From: Prostheceraeus crozeri
Lineage: Eukaryota > Platyhelminthes > Polycladida > Euryleptidae
DNA: 64,000 nt
Direction of reading: 5' to 3'
NCBI GenBank assembly: GCA_907163375.1
Contig: CAJQUW010001853.1
Coordinates: forward strand, 62,001-126,000
Shown here: one piece after another, positions 41,657 through 51,834 of the stretch
Layout of the letters: each line of letters opens with the position of its first letter
How positions within the stretch are numbered: the stretch's first letter is position 1
Position numbers and translations under genes: made by a program
Notes under the pieces: model-generated
The model's input: the letters and a program-made list of their open reading frames with translations, nothing else
Database searches by the model: none
What the model was told of the DNA's origin: nothing

Positions 41657-44600
41657 CTATTCTACATCACCTGCTGTGGGAAGACATTTTCGTCTTTTTG
41701 ACGGAGGAGGAAGTCCAAGGCTATAGTGTCCATATGGTAAAGATAAGTTCTTATTTATCCAGCAGCGCTTATCTTCCCAAAGTGAGAGCCCTCGCTTTCT
41801 AAACGTTTTTGTTTCAACTATGTGGTTTTTTGAATTTATGACGGTTATTTGCTCATTGGTATCTTTCTCAGTATAGTAAACATTTCTATAGTCACTATGT
41901 TCTATGCGTCTAACCACTGCTCTCTGTATACCCTTTGCTCGCCTAATGCTATGATGTGTTGAATCTAGAAATTTCATTGAATACATTTTTGGTTTCAAAA
42001 GAACCATCTCCTCAAGCAACTTTCCCGCGCACTCATCCTTAAAACAACCGAGTCTAGCCTTGTTTGTAATTGAATATAAACGGTGATTCACATCATAATT
42101 TGAGGAATCAAATTTTTCACCGAAATACAGGAATATATCCTCTAGACGAACAGATGGTGAGGTGTATAGACAAAGGAAAAAGCTATCGGTATCACCTCCA
42201 CAAAGACGTGCTCTATTTATCAGTGGACATCTAATTAAATCTTTATAATACAACTGGTACGTTTCTAATTTACTATAGTCAAGAACTGCTTGACCAACAT
42301 AAATTAGTTTATTTAGAACTATTGAAGGCTTATACAGTTCCATACCAACTAAATCTTCATCGAATATCTTATGCTGAACATATAGGGGATGATTGGCCAA
42401 TTTAGATAGTTGCAATGTTGTATTTACTAATTTGAAGTTCCTCCGACGTCTCACATTCTCCATAGTCTTACCAAACAGGGAGTTGTTTTTTAATTTATAA
42501 AACGCTTTTTCAAAATCAGATTTTGATTGAGCTCTTTTCTGCGAATTCATATCAATATATTGTCTCAGCCACGATTTTTGTGTGAACTGGATTCCAGCAT
42601 GGACCTTCTTTATCTTCATTCCCATAGAGAGGTAGAATTTTAGAATCGAGTAATGAACAACATAATTTTCTCGATCGAACTGATGCAGCAACAGTTTCTT
42701 TGTGCTTGTGAAACACATATTTGGTCTTAAAGTTTCATAGAAATTTTTCATATATGTAGAAAACATTTTTTCCTCTACCAATTGCATTTCTGGAGCTAAT
42801 GGAAAATCAGCCGTGTCATCGTGAATGTCTGAAGGATATTCTAAATCCAAATCAAAGACATAACCTATATCAGCCTCATTATCAATATTTTGAATGTTTT
42901 CCTCATTTGAGAAGTACACTACTTGACCTTCATCAAGCCATTTGAAGTTTGAATGTGGGAGATTCTCACTTAGCGACTAACCGTAAAGGTTGTTGACGTC
43001 TAAATATGCTAAATGACGGCTCTCTTGTGGATTGTTTTGCAACTCTGAAATACGAGCACGCGCTCTATGAATATTTGTAAACGTCATACCTCCTCGGATC
43101 CCCCTCTCAAAAAGATTATACATGCTCTCATCTTGAATGTAGTGTGGAGGATCATTCGAAGCAAAATTCAATGCTGATGTGAAGCTAAGGTGAGGTAGGC
43201 TAACAAAATGAACTGGATCTACTTGATCTTCATCCTGACTTAATTTCCTAAATGTCTCAAAAATGTCTGCCAACAGCAAGACATCTAACTTGAGGTATGC
43301 AAGCATGTAGTCTCCAAATGTTTTGCAATTAAACGCATTCCATGCTTTTTTTCGCGTGCTCATAATCTATATCGTTGCAATGCTCAAGAGTAAGATCGTT
43401 GTAAAATTCCCTTTGAGGAGGAAGACAGAGCTCCGTTAGAGTTGCCAAACTACTAAAATATGAGTACGGAAACACTCCTTTTTCGTAAAGAATATCATCA
43501 GTTAATTTTGGAAATTCATTTCGCAGCGCTTCTACATGTTTGTAGACTTTCAGACTTTTGGCTAATTCAGCAAGCGATGCGCTCAGAAATTGATAAGAGT
43601 CCAAAAATTTCAATTTAAAATATACAGGCTTTCCATTATATTCGCTTACTGGAATTTTTGATGATAGAGTAATATATTTCTCAGCAGTAGCTGCCATAAC
43701 ATCTAACTTCAAAGATTTCTTTTTACCAATTGCTTTATAACAAACAATATGGCTGTCATAGTTTTTGAAATTGTGAAAGAAAACAGGAAGCTCTCGTCGA
43801 TTCAATCTTAATCGCAAATTGCACTTTGAACATAATGCTTGCCTGTACTTTCCGGTTATGTGATCGTGATCACGAACTTTTGATATATCTTCACTAAATT
43901 TTATCTTACATTTATTGCAATTTTCTGCATTTTTATGAGCAATATCTTCCACTGCTGTCAATCGCATCGGCATTCTGGTAATGACATTTTGATTATCATA
44001 TAAATTTTGGACAACATCTTCTAAATGATTTAGGAACTCAGCGATGCAATTTTCCCCTTCAAACAGATAATAGGTGTTATTGTAGGTTGACTGAAGTGCC
44101 TCATGCCAGACGTGGTACACACCTACAGCCGCAGGTTTATGAATTTTGTTTTCTATTTAACACTCGATATCGGCGTATATGACTCGAGGTGGACTGAGTT
44201 GGTGCTCAGTACTACTTATCTGAACTTCTAAATGTTTGGGCATTTTTTCTATTTGCGCCTTACCACGACTACAAAATTGAAAATGTCGTTCTAAAACGCT
44301 TCTCTTTGAAAAGGATTGAGTGCATCTTTCACAAAAAATCTTGCGACTTGTGTAAAATTTGCTATATAACCTAGATAATTTTCGTATGCCGCAATAATGG
44401 GCAAAACCGTTATGTAGCACTAGCAAAATATTAACGGTTCTTTTGCCAATGAAATTGCTGTTGTATCTTACTCCCTTGAGACCATTTTCATACAAGTGGA
44501 TATTTACTTTTATATCATTGTTTTTCTCAAACTTAGGAATGTCCTTTATTGACACTGGTGTGGAAATGCCATCCATAACCAATTCAGATGTCCACTTTCT

Positions 44601-45524
44601 ATATGAGTTTACCTCGTTTATCTTTGAATGAGTAACTTCATCGTAGTGAATGATTGACAAGATAGAATACATGAAGCAGTCATTTGAATTTGAATTTACA
44701 TTTATTACAGCCTTAGAACTTCTTAACTTTTTAGGTAAAGTATTCATTTTACCACCAGATAGTAGAGGAGTTGAAATTAAATTGAATTCTACATTTACTA
44801 CTTTATCAACAACCCAATTGCTTCCTCTATTTGCAAAAGTTGAAACATGATTTGATAAACTATTTAAATTATCCTGAAACCATGTGTCAAAGTCATATAT
44901 ATAATTTGATGATAATGAGGTGAAGTGCGCGAGAAAAGTTTCTTCCTCTTGAGGATTAGAACGGACATAGCGAATTTGAGCAATTAATCGACCACGTAGT
45001 TGAAGACTAGTTCGCAAGTCATTAACTAAATTTTCTAGTAAGGTTCGCATGTTGAATAAAAAAGATGTTACATCTACTGTTTGAATGGTTGGTGTAATGT
45101 CATACACGCGAGCACGTCCGCTGAAGGCGCTTTCACTAGGGGTGAGTGTTCCATAATCATAATTATTGTGACTACTCATTTCAATGTTCATATCATGTAT
45201 ATTATTGTGTTGACGGAATCTACTTGTGCTATTATAATTCTTACCACAGTGAGAGCAGCAATGCCTAAAAGCTTCATCATTATTTAAAGCGCTATCTGGA
45301 ATGTCCCTAACATGACTACTACAAGTTGATAAATTAGTATTATTTGTTCCTATTCCTTCTTGACTGCAACATACGAGATTGTGTCTTTTTAAATTATCTT
45401 TCCTACTGGTTTCATATGGACAATTACTACATTTATGCTTTATTCCTAGCTTGCAAAATTTTTCATGACGCGTTAAATTGCTAACAATTGTAAACTTCTT
45501 TCCACACTTAGAGCAGACAACCAT
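41657..45524 (-). pseudogene. PolB: Protein-primed family B DNA polymerase, broken by two stops and a frameshift
   Basis: Starts at ATG 45524. Segment 1 (455 codons) has three N-terminal C2HC/C2H2 zinc fingers, a fourth finger near residue 405 and ExoI 'YADIEC'. TAA 44157-44159 follows at once. Segment 2 continues in frame with 'FHNFKNYDSHIV' (ExoII). A run of seven A at about 43346-43352 shifts the frame. Segment 3 has ExoIII 'YLKLDVLLLAD' and palm motif A 'YLDVNNLYG', then TAG 42977-42979. Segment 4 has motif B 'KNNSLFGKTMENV' and motif C 'GGDTDSFF'. The total, ~1,290 residues, matches Polinton PolB length and all catalytic motifs survive. It would replicate the element by protein priming; this copy cannot make a full-length enzyme without recoding. 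Confidence 0.93.
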
Positions 45525-45556
45525 GATGATCGTTAAGGATTAACAATTTGCGTCTA

Positions 45557-45564
45557 CTTATATA
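45557..45564 (-). promoter_or_regulatory. TATATAAG box upstream of PolB
   Basis: Exact TATATAAG on the minus strand, 33-40 bp before the PolB ATG (45524), implying a very short 5' UTR. Same octamer as at 32938, 51078 and 51148. Confidence 0.55.
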
Positions 45565-45728
45565 CTGTCTACATATTATATTACGTAACCAGTGACGTCG
45601 ACCAATGGAATTTGTTCTCAACCTAAGACTTATATTTCCACTTAAATACATAAATAAGAAGACATACAAAGTGTACAAGTAATTATTTTTTCCAAAAGAA
45701 GTCAAAAAAGTCAAAGAAGTCAAAAAAG

Positions 45729-46307
45729 TCAAAGAGATTGACACTTATTAATGTCACTATGCGTCACCTTGACGTGAGCACAATGTCCATGACACCTTGA
45801 GAAGTCATCGACATGTGTCATGCGCACTTTGTTGATAACTGCCGCTTTCGATAGCTCAACGTGCATTATTGTTTCACGTTTCACTATCGATTGCGACAGT
45901 TGCAGGTTAGCCTGCGAAATGTTGCGGAACGACTCAAGCAAAGACTTGTAGTCAGCGCGAAGAGCCGTCTCGCGTTCCTCTTGTTGGCGCAACTTACGTT
46001 CAAGGTGACGCACTTTGTCCTCCGTCGAACGAGGTTCGACCACCTCGAGCACAGATTCAACTGTCTCATCGAGGTCGCAGTTGAACGTTGGATCGCAAGT
46101 TGGGAGGATTACTGTCGGTGTAGGACTGTTGGGCATCGGCGTAGGAGCAGGTGGTGACGATGGGACCCAGTTGTTACTCATTGGTGGCTGAGGTGGTGTT
46201 GGGACGTGGTGGAGAATTGGAGACGGTGGGAAGCAGACATCAATATTGGGTGAGGCGCGGATTTGGGAGAACGGAATCTCCTCTTCCGGAACAAGTGTCA
46301 ACTGTTG
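45729..46307 (-). CDS. Proline-rich coiled-coil ORF, candidate last exon
   Basis: Open frame of about 190 codons without an early ATG, preceded by a good acceptor (TTTTTTCCAG, AG at 46308-46309). The first ~75 residues are Pro-rich ('PPSPILHHVPTPPQPP'); residues about 90-150 are a coiled coil ('KVRHLERKLRQQEERETALR'). The C-terminus is His/Cys-rich. A donor at 46414-46415 upstream pairs with this acceptor, making it a likely fifth exon of the zinc-binding gene, but the join would shift frame and meet a stop after three codons. So either a lesion is present in exon 4 or this is another gene. Confidence 0.5.
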   Translation of the reverse strand, partial: QQLTLVPEEEIPFSQIRASPNIDVCFPPSPILHHVPTPPQPPMSNNWVPSSPPAPTPMPNSPTPTVILPTCDPTFNCDLDETVESVLEVVEPRSTEDKVRHLERKLRQQEERETALRADYKSLLESFRNISQANLQLSQSIVKRETIMHVELSKAAVINKVRMTHVDDFSRCHGHCAHVKVTHSDINKCQSL

Positions 46308-46411
46308 CTGGAAAAAACAGAGATTTGAATAAATGAAAGGGACATAACATCACGAGTTCGATGTGACGACATGATAGTTAGGATTATTAGCCTATTCCTA
46401 TGATTGATACT

Positions 46412-47449
46412 TACATTTTCTTCATCTGAAGAGGACTCCCGGATGGAGTACGGGCACTCCTCATTTTCCTCCATCGACGATGTCGTTGCAGGTGTTAAGC
46501 CGAGGAACTTCGATTGCCTGCTCTTTTTTAGAGAGAGCGATCGGTAGCTCTACAAGGGAAAATACATTTTAAATTCCTCTCGAATTTGAATGTATGCATG
46601 TGACCTAAGTTAGTAATCTAATCATGTTATTTTATATGACTAAAATGATTTTCTATTACTTACTCTCTGTGAAGGCGGCGTAGGCTTCGCAGCCCAGCTG
46701 CTACATGCGGGCGTACTAGCGACTACCTGTGGATAGAAAACAAACATAGTTAAAATGTAAAAATCGGAAAATACATATGAATAGATAAATTGCTGATTTG
46801 ACATTTCAAACTTACATTCCTTTCAGGAAACGATGGCTTCTGCCCGACTTTCATCTTCTTAACAGGTGGCTTCTTGATCTGAAATGGTGAAAAGAAATGC
46901 ACACTATTATATATGAAAAACAGAAGTCAACTTTCCCTATAAGGTTTGAACTCTAAATATTTTCTTTAAATTATGTTACTGCTAATTTTCTAAATATGAA
47001 CTCACCTGAACATCACTATCCGAGGAGTCGGAATCGGTGTCGATATACCTGCGGGACTTGGGTTTGGGTTTGGGTTTCGCCTTCGCTTGGGGTATTGCAG
47101 GGGTAGAGTCCTCCTGGGCTTGGCTGAGGATGCCCTCAAGAGGTCGCTCTTTGGCGAACAGCCTCTCGACTCTCTTCTTCTCCTCCAAACTAGTGAGGTT
47201 TAGGCCCTCCCGCCCGTTTCGTAAGGCGCACTTGGTGTGGGTGGAGATAAATCTCTTTGGATTTTCGCCTTTTGCCTCCATGTCCGTTAAAAGGTATCTT
47301 TTACACGATAGGCAGTAAAGGAAACTGCGGTCCTGTCGTAGAGTGCAGCCCTTATGTTGACTCTTCATGGAGTGGCGGACCACCTGCTTACAGGTCTCAC
47401 AATAATGAAAAATTAGACGTTGGCGAGGTAAGCAGCTGGGACGAGGCAT
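46412..47449 (-). CDS. Spliced zinc-binding Polinton gene (four or five exons)
   Basis: Exon 1 47449-47006, exon 2 46878-46816, exon 3 46726-46664, exon 4 46549-46412. Every intron (127, 89, 114 nt) is GT-AG and phase 0; exons 2, 3 and 4 are each open only in that frame. Exon 1 has two Cys/His clusters, C-x2-C-x5-H-x5-H-x2-C ('CETCKQVVRHSMKSQHKGC') and C-x2-C ... H-x2-C ('CLSCKRYLLTD' ... 'THTKC'), then a Lys-Pro run and an acidic Ser/Asp stretch. Exon 4 ends in TAA if intron 4 is retained. An acceptor TTTTTACAG just before ATG suggests a 5' UTR intron. Probably nuclear and nucleic-acid binding; family unknown. Confidence 0.6.
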
Positions 47450-47639
47450 GTCTGTAAAAAAATAAATCCATATTTAAAACACAAAATAGCTTAAACGTAA
47501 ATTTTGCATCTGTAGGTGGTAGAACATATTGATGTACATACTTATACACTTAGAAAAAGTAGCATTTAAATTGTTCCAAGTCACATCGTAGTAGTGAATA
47601 TTATTCGAAGTAGAACACCTAAAGTATGTAATAAACTTA
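47450..47639. other. Leader region of the spliced gene
   Basis: AT-rich, with diverged copies of the array motif at its right side. Nothing else visible. Confidence 0.3.
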
Positions 47640-49569
47640 ATAATCAAAACTCAAAGTCTATTAATTTTGATCAAGGCTTTTTCTATCTCTCTAGGTTTAG
47701 AACTTATTGATGTACCTACTTTTAAACTTAGAAGAAAGTAACATATATATTGTTCCAAACTCACTGCAGAATATTGATCAAGGTTTGAAAGAACGGAGCT
47801 GACGTCTTGCTAGGCAGGCTGATAATTCAAAAATGAGTGAAGAACTGGCTTCAACACTTTATTTATATATGAAATACACAAAGCAACTACGAACAAAGAC
47901 CTACTGACGTCATGCCATTGAGATGATATAGTTAAACAAAATGTATTCATTTAAACAAGATTCAAAATCAAACAGCTGATAAAGTGTAACATTAATAACT
48001 TGACATTAAATTGTAACAGAGTTTATTAATTTTGATCAAGTTATTTTCTATCTCTTTAGGTTTAGAACATTAATGTACCTACTTATGAACTTAGAAGAAA
48101 GTAACATGTAAATTGTTCCAAACTCACATCGTGGTAATGAGTATTATACGTAAGAGAATAGCTAAAGTCTTTAATAAATTTCATAAACACAACTTCAAGT
48201 CTATTAATTTTGATCAAGTTATTTTCTATCTCTTAAGGTTTAGAACTTATTAATGTACCTACATATGAACTTAGAAAAAAGTAACATATAAATTGTTCCA
48301 AACTCACTGCAGAATATTGATCAAGGTTTGAAAGAACGGAGCTGACGTCTTGCTAGGCAGGCTGATAATTCAAAAATGAGTGAAGAACTGGCTTCAACAC
48401 TTTATTTATATATGAAATACACAAAGCAACTGCGAACAAAGACCTACTGACGTCATGCCATTGAGATGATATAGTTAAACAAAATGTATTCATTTAAACA
48501 AGATTCAAAATCAAACAGCTGATAAAGTGTAACATTAATAACTTGACATTAAATTGTAACAGAGTTTATTAATTTTGATCAAGTTATTTTCTATCTCTTT
48601 AGGTTTAGAACATTAATGTACCTACTTATGAACTTAGAAGAAAGTGACATGTAAATTGTTCCAAACTCACATCGTGGTAATGAGTATTATACGTAAGAGA
48701 ATAGCTAAAGTCTTTAATAAATTTCATAAACACAACTTCAAGTCTATTAATTTTGATCAAGTTATTTTCTATCTCTTAAGGTTTAGAACTTATTAATGTA
48801 CCTACATATGAACTTAGAAAAAAGTAACATATAAATTGTTCCAAACTCACTGCAGAATATTGATCAAGGTTTGAAAGAACGGAGCTGACGTCTTGCTAGG
48901 CAGGCTGATAATTCAAAAATGAGTGAAGAACTGGCTTCAACACTTTATTTATATATGAAATACACAAAGCAACTACGAACAAAGACCTACTGACGTCATG
49001 CCATTGAGATGATATAGTTAAACAAAATGTATTCATTTAAACAAGATTCAAAATCAAACAGCTGATAAAGTGTAACATTAATAACTTGACATTAAATTGT
49101 AACAGAGTTTATTAATTTTGATCAAGTTATTTTCTATCTCTTTAGGTTTAGAACATTAATGTACCTACTTATGAACTTAGAAGAAAGTAACATATATATT
49201 GTTCCAAACTCACTGCAGAATATTGATCAAGGTTTGAAAGAACGGAGCTGACGTCTTGCTAGGCAGGCTGATAATTCAAAAATGAGTGAAGAACTGGCTT
49301 CAACACTTTATTTATATATGAAATACACGAAGCAACTACGAACAAAGACCTACTAACGTCATGCCATTGAGATGATATAGTTAAACAAAATGTATTCATT
49401 TAAACAAGATTCAAAATCAAACAGCTGATAAAGTGTAACATTAATAACTTGACATTAAATTGTAACAGAGTTTATTAATTTTGATCAAGTTATTTTCTAT
49501 CTCTTTAGGTTTAGAACATTAATGTACCTACTTATGAACTTAGAAGAAAGTAACATGTAAATTGTTCCA
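47640..49569. repeat. Tandem array of ~543-bp composite units with promoter-like elements
   Basis: Anchor CACTGCAGAATATTGATC begins at about 47762, 48304, 48848 and 49211, spacing about 542, 544 and 363 bp; the last unit lacks a ~180-bp subunit. Copies are nearly identical. On the minus strand each unit carries TATATAAA (47862, 48405, 48948, 49311) and, 36-43 bp upstream of it, TGACGTCA (47905-47912, 48448-48455, 48991-48998; TGACGTTA in the fourth). The array sits upstream of the spliced minus-strand gene. Confidence 0.85.
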
Positions 49570-49770
49570 GAGTGATAAATCTTAATAGAATTATCACGCA
49601 ATCAAAATTTCGAATTTCGCGCACATATCAAATGATCCATTTAAACAAACCATATGGTGAACACATGAGGCATCAGCTGAGGATGTTTATGTGGTCATCG
49701 CATTTTGAAATTTTGCGCACTTATCAATTGCTGCATTAAAACAAGACTGTGGAAGATATGGGCCTCTGGT
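49570..49770. other. No gene recognised
   Basis: AT-rich spacer between the array and telomere-like repeats. Confidence 0.4.
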
Positions 49771-49855
49771 TAGGGTTAGGGTTAGGTTAGGGTTAAGGTT
49801 AGGGTTAGGGTTAGGGTTAGGGTTAAGGTTAGGGTTAGGGTTAGGTTAGGGTTCA
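49771..49855 (+). repeat. Interstitial telomere-like (TTAGGG)n tract
   Basis: About 85 bp of TTAGGG with variant units TTAGG and TTAAGG. TTAGGG is the common metazoan telomere repeat. The tract lies inside the Polinton, 2.6 kb from its right end. Confidence 0.9.
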
Positions 49856-49893
49856 GTTGAGAAGAAAGAGTACCTATGGCGCTCGGAGCCCAT

Positions 49894-49944
49894 GGGTAAA
49901 TAAATTTTCGAGTGCGCGTAGCGCACTCGAAAATTTATTTACCC
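49894..49944. repeat. Perfect hairpin, 24-bp arms, 3-nt loop
   Basis: Left arm 49894-49917 and right arm 49921-49944 are exact reverse complements with loop GTA. The core is GC-rich (GAGTGCGC/GCGCACTC) and the outer part AT-rich. Confidence 0.95.
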
Positions 49945-49955
49945 TATAATCCGAA

Positions 49956-49988
49956 AAATTTCGAGGGCGCGAAGCGCCCGAGAAATTT
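49956..49988. repeat. Second hairpin, 15-bp arms with two mismatches
   Basis: Left arm 49956-49970, loop GAA, right arm 49974-49988. Same architecture (CGAGGGCGC-GAA-GCGCCCGAG) as the perfect hairpin 12 bp to the left; a run of C follows. Confidence 0.85.
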
Positions 49989-49999
49989 TGAGGCCCCCC

Positions 50000-50675
50000 C
50001 CGCGGCGCGTCGTGTATGAAGTGTATGAAGGTCAAAGGTCAGGTCAAGGTTGAGGGTAAAAGTGTTAAGTATTGTGATAATTTTGAGTTGTAAACTTTAA
50101 GTTTGGAACTTGGTCAAAATCTGGAAAATCAGTCATTTTTCGAGAAAAACTTGGAAATTTTCCATTTGCATACACGTGCATACAACATGGATTTGTTAAG
50201 CAAATGGGTGCATACCTTATATCATTGGAAAGCTCTTTTCATTGTGATTCCAATGGCGTATTGTATGCATCATGTATGATACCTTCCTGACGAGCTACAT
50301 GCGTTTGAAAACTAGATTGATTTTGCAAAATTTTAAAAAGTCAATTTTTTTCCATCGTTTGTCTATCTTCAAGGCTGTCATACAGCAAGTTTTTTTAGGA
50401 AGTGGGTGCATACCGTATATCATTCGAAAGCTCTTTTCATTCTCATTCTAATGGTGTATCGTATGCACTACGTATGACAATTTCCAGGGGAACTACATGT
50501 CGTTCCATCCTCATATGTAAGTAGATGTTATTTCAAAACTTTAATCCCAACTTCCATTCAAATCTTGGAGGCAATACTCCTTTGAAAAGAAATCAAAACA
50601 CCAATTTTGTACTCATAATAACATTGATATTTTGAAGATTACAAAAAAGCGTTACGATACAGAAAGCTAGAGAGT
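50000..50675. repeat. Degenerate duplicated segment, no gene
   Basis: Two diverged copies, about 50195-50310 and 50398-50510. Both contain GTGGGTGCATACCNTATATC-like sequence (GGGTGCATACC), ATCATT(G/C)GAAAGCTCTTTTC, and GTATGCA(T/C)(C/T)A(T/C)GTATGA. No open frame supports coding. Confidence 0.6.
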
Positions 50676-51017
50676 CTACAAATTGTCCAAGATCGGGAAC
50701 GGTGGTATCTTCCGCAGGTCCACTTGCAGACTGACCTTCGTCTTTCGCGGTGCATCGGGACATCGCCTCGGAGTTTCTGATTCAATAAAGGAGAACTCTA
50801 TCAAGTTCTTTAGCTTCTCGTCGTCAGGTTCAAGTCTCAACTTCAGCCGCTTTGTGTGCACTCTTTCTGGAGCGTTCCACACCTTAACACTAATGCGTGC
50901 TTCTATCGGTGGTGTTGTCTGATCTTCGCTGACATGTGAGTCAACCAAATCGAATATGTTAGATGTCGATCCCTCGGTTGGAACAGGCGATTGAGGTGGT
51001 GTGTTGGGGCCTACCAT
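50676..51017 (-). CDS. Small Polinton protein (113 aa), unknown
   Basis: ATG 51017 chosen; the frame is open 8 codons upstream without ATG. It begins 'MVGPNTPPQSPVPTEG' (Pro/Ser-rich), then mixed charged sequence with 'ARISVKVWNAPERVHTKRLK' and 'TKVSLQVDLRKIPPFPILD'. Two strand-like segments suggest a small beta fold. No family recognised. A TATATAAG box lies 61-68 bp upstream of the ATG on the minus strand and is divergent from the promoter of 51203-51580. Confidence 0.55.
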   Translation of the reverse strand: MVGPNTPPQSPVPTEGSTSNIFDLVDSHVSEDQTTPPIEARISVKVWNAPERVHTKRLKLRLEPDDEKLKNLIEFSFIESETPRRCPDAPRKTKVSLQVDLRKIPPFPILDNL

Positions 51018-51077
51018 TTTGACTATCTCTTTCAATTTCACAACAACTTCAGGATTGGAATTGGTACAATTTCAGGA

Positions 51078-51085
51078 CTTATATA
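51078..51085 (-). promoter_or_regulatory. TATATAAG box (minus)
   Basis: Minus-strand TATATAAG (plus CTTATATA), part of a divergent promoter with 51148-51155. Confidence 0.6.
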
Positions 51086-51147
51086 CTTTCTAAACAAAGG
51101 AATTCCCAACAGCCAATCAGAATTGTTCTAATTCTCCCTCCTTTGGC

Positions 51148-51155
51148 TATATAAG
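51148..51155 (+). promoter_or_regulatory. TATATAAG box (plus)
   Basis: 48 bp before the ATG at 51203; the start site would fall near 51179. Confidence 0.6.
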
Positions 51156-51202
51156 ACGTGGGATAGTTCCAATTGTTATCTGTTCTAATCCTCACTACTA
51201 CC

Positions 51203-51580
51203 ATGGCAGGAAGCTCAAACAACATTATCTTATCGGGGAACACAACGGAACCCATTGAAGGTGGTAAACTCGATACGGTGATTGGAGAAATAAAAGATAA
51301 GTCCAGGAGTGGTGAGATATTCTTCTCTGGTACCTCCTCTGGGATATTCCTCATTGGTGGAAAACTGGATACGGTTATGAGACTATCATGTGGTTGTGAA
51401 GTATACTTGTGGAGAGTACTTGTAGTGACGGCCCTGCAACTTCGGAGCAGTCAGCCAGTCGTTTGCCCCGTCCACATGAAGGAGCATGACTACTCAAATA
51501 ACACTGCTTTCCATCAGTGGGGAGAGGGCTTTCTCTCTGAGATGGCCATCATGTACCCTAACGTATTTTCGCATATTTAA
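51203..51580 (+). CDS. Small Polinton protein with GGKLDTV repeat (125 aa)
   Basis: ATG 51203 after a good TATA box; the frame is open 10 codons upstream. The heptapeptide GGKLDTV occurs twice (about residues 20-26 and 52-58) with similar following residues, a short internal duplication. The C-terminal part has CGC, then C-x-x-H ('VCPVHMKEHDY') and a Trp-rich end, which could bind a metal. No family recognised. It is the only gene reading towards the right TIR. Confidence 0.55.
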   Translation: MAGSSNNIILSGNTTEPIEGGKLDTVIGEIKDKSRSGEIFFSGTSSGIFLIGGKLDTVMRLSCGCEVYLWRVLVVTALQLRSSQPVVCPVHMKEHDYSNNTAFHQWGEGFLSEMAIMYPNVFSHI

Positions 51581-51654
51581 TTAAACATACATAGTAAATG
51601 TTCTCTTTTTCACTTTGTAAACTATTATGGAATTTGGGGAATCATATTATCAAT

Positions 51655-51790
51655 ATTTGACAAAAGAACACAAAATAGAAATGAAGGATTCAATGGTCAC
51701 AATGGACACAATGGTCACAATTGTCTCAATCGAAGACAAACCATAATGATAATAAACAATTCTCCATGCATATAATATATATAGATATAT

Positions 51791-51834
<44 letters not shown>

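Noticed and set aside
41508..41726. 72-codon plus-strand ORF at the end of PolB
   Set aside because: Mostly intergenic and antisense to the PolB C-terminus; no domain and no promoter.
45508..45744. 78-codon minus ORF covering the PolB promoter
   Set aside because: Low-complexity repeats of TTGACTTTTTTGACTTC translate to a repetitive peptide; it overlaps the PolB start and has no ATG context.
45729..46307. Confident fifth exon joined to exon 4
   Set aside because: Splice sites fit, but exon 4 leaves two bases and the join reaches a stop after three codons; kept as a candidate only.
47640..49569. CRISPR array
   Set aside because: Units are ~543 bp and contiguous with no short repeat-spacer alternation; the host is eukaryotic.
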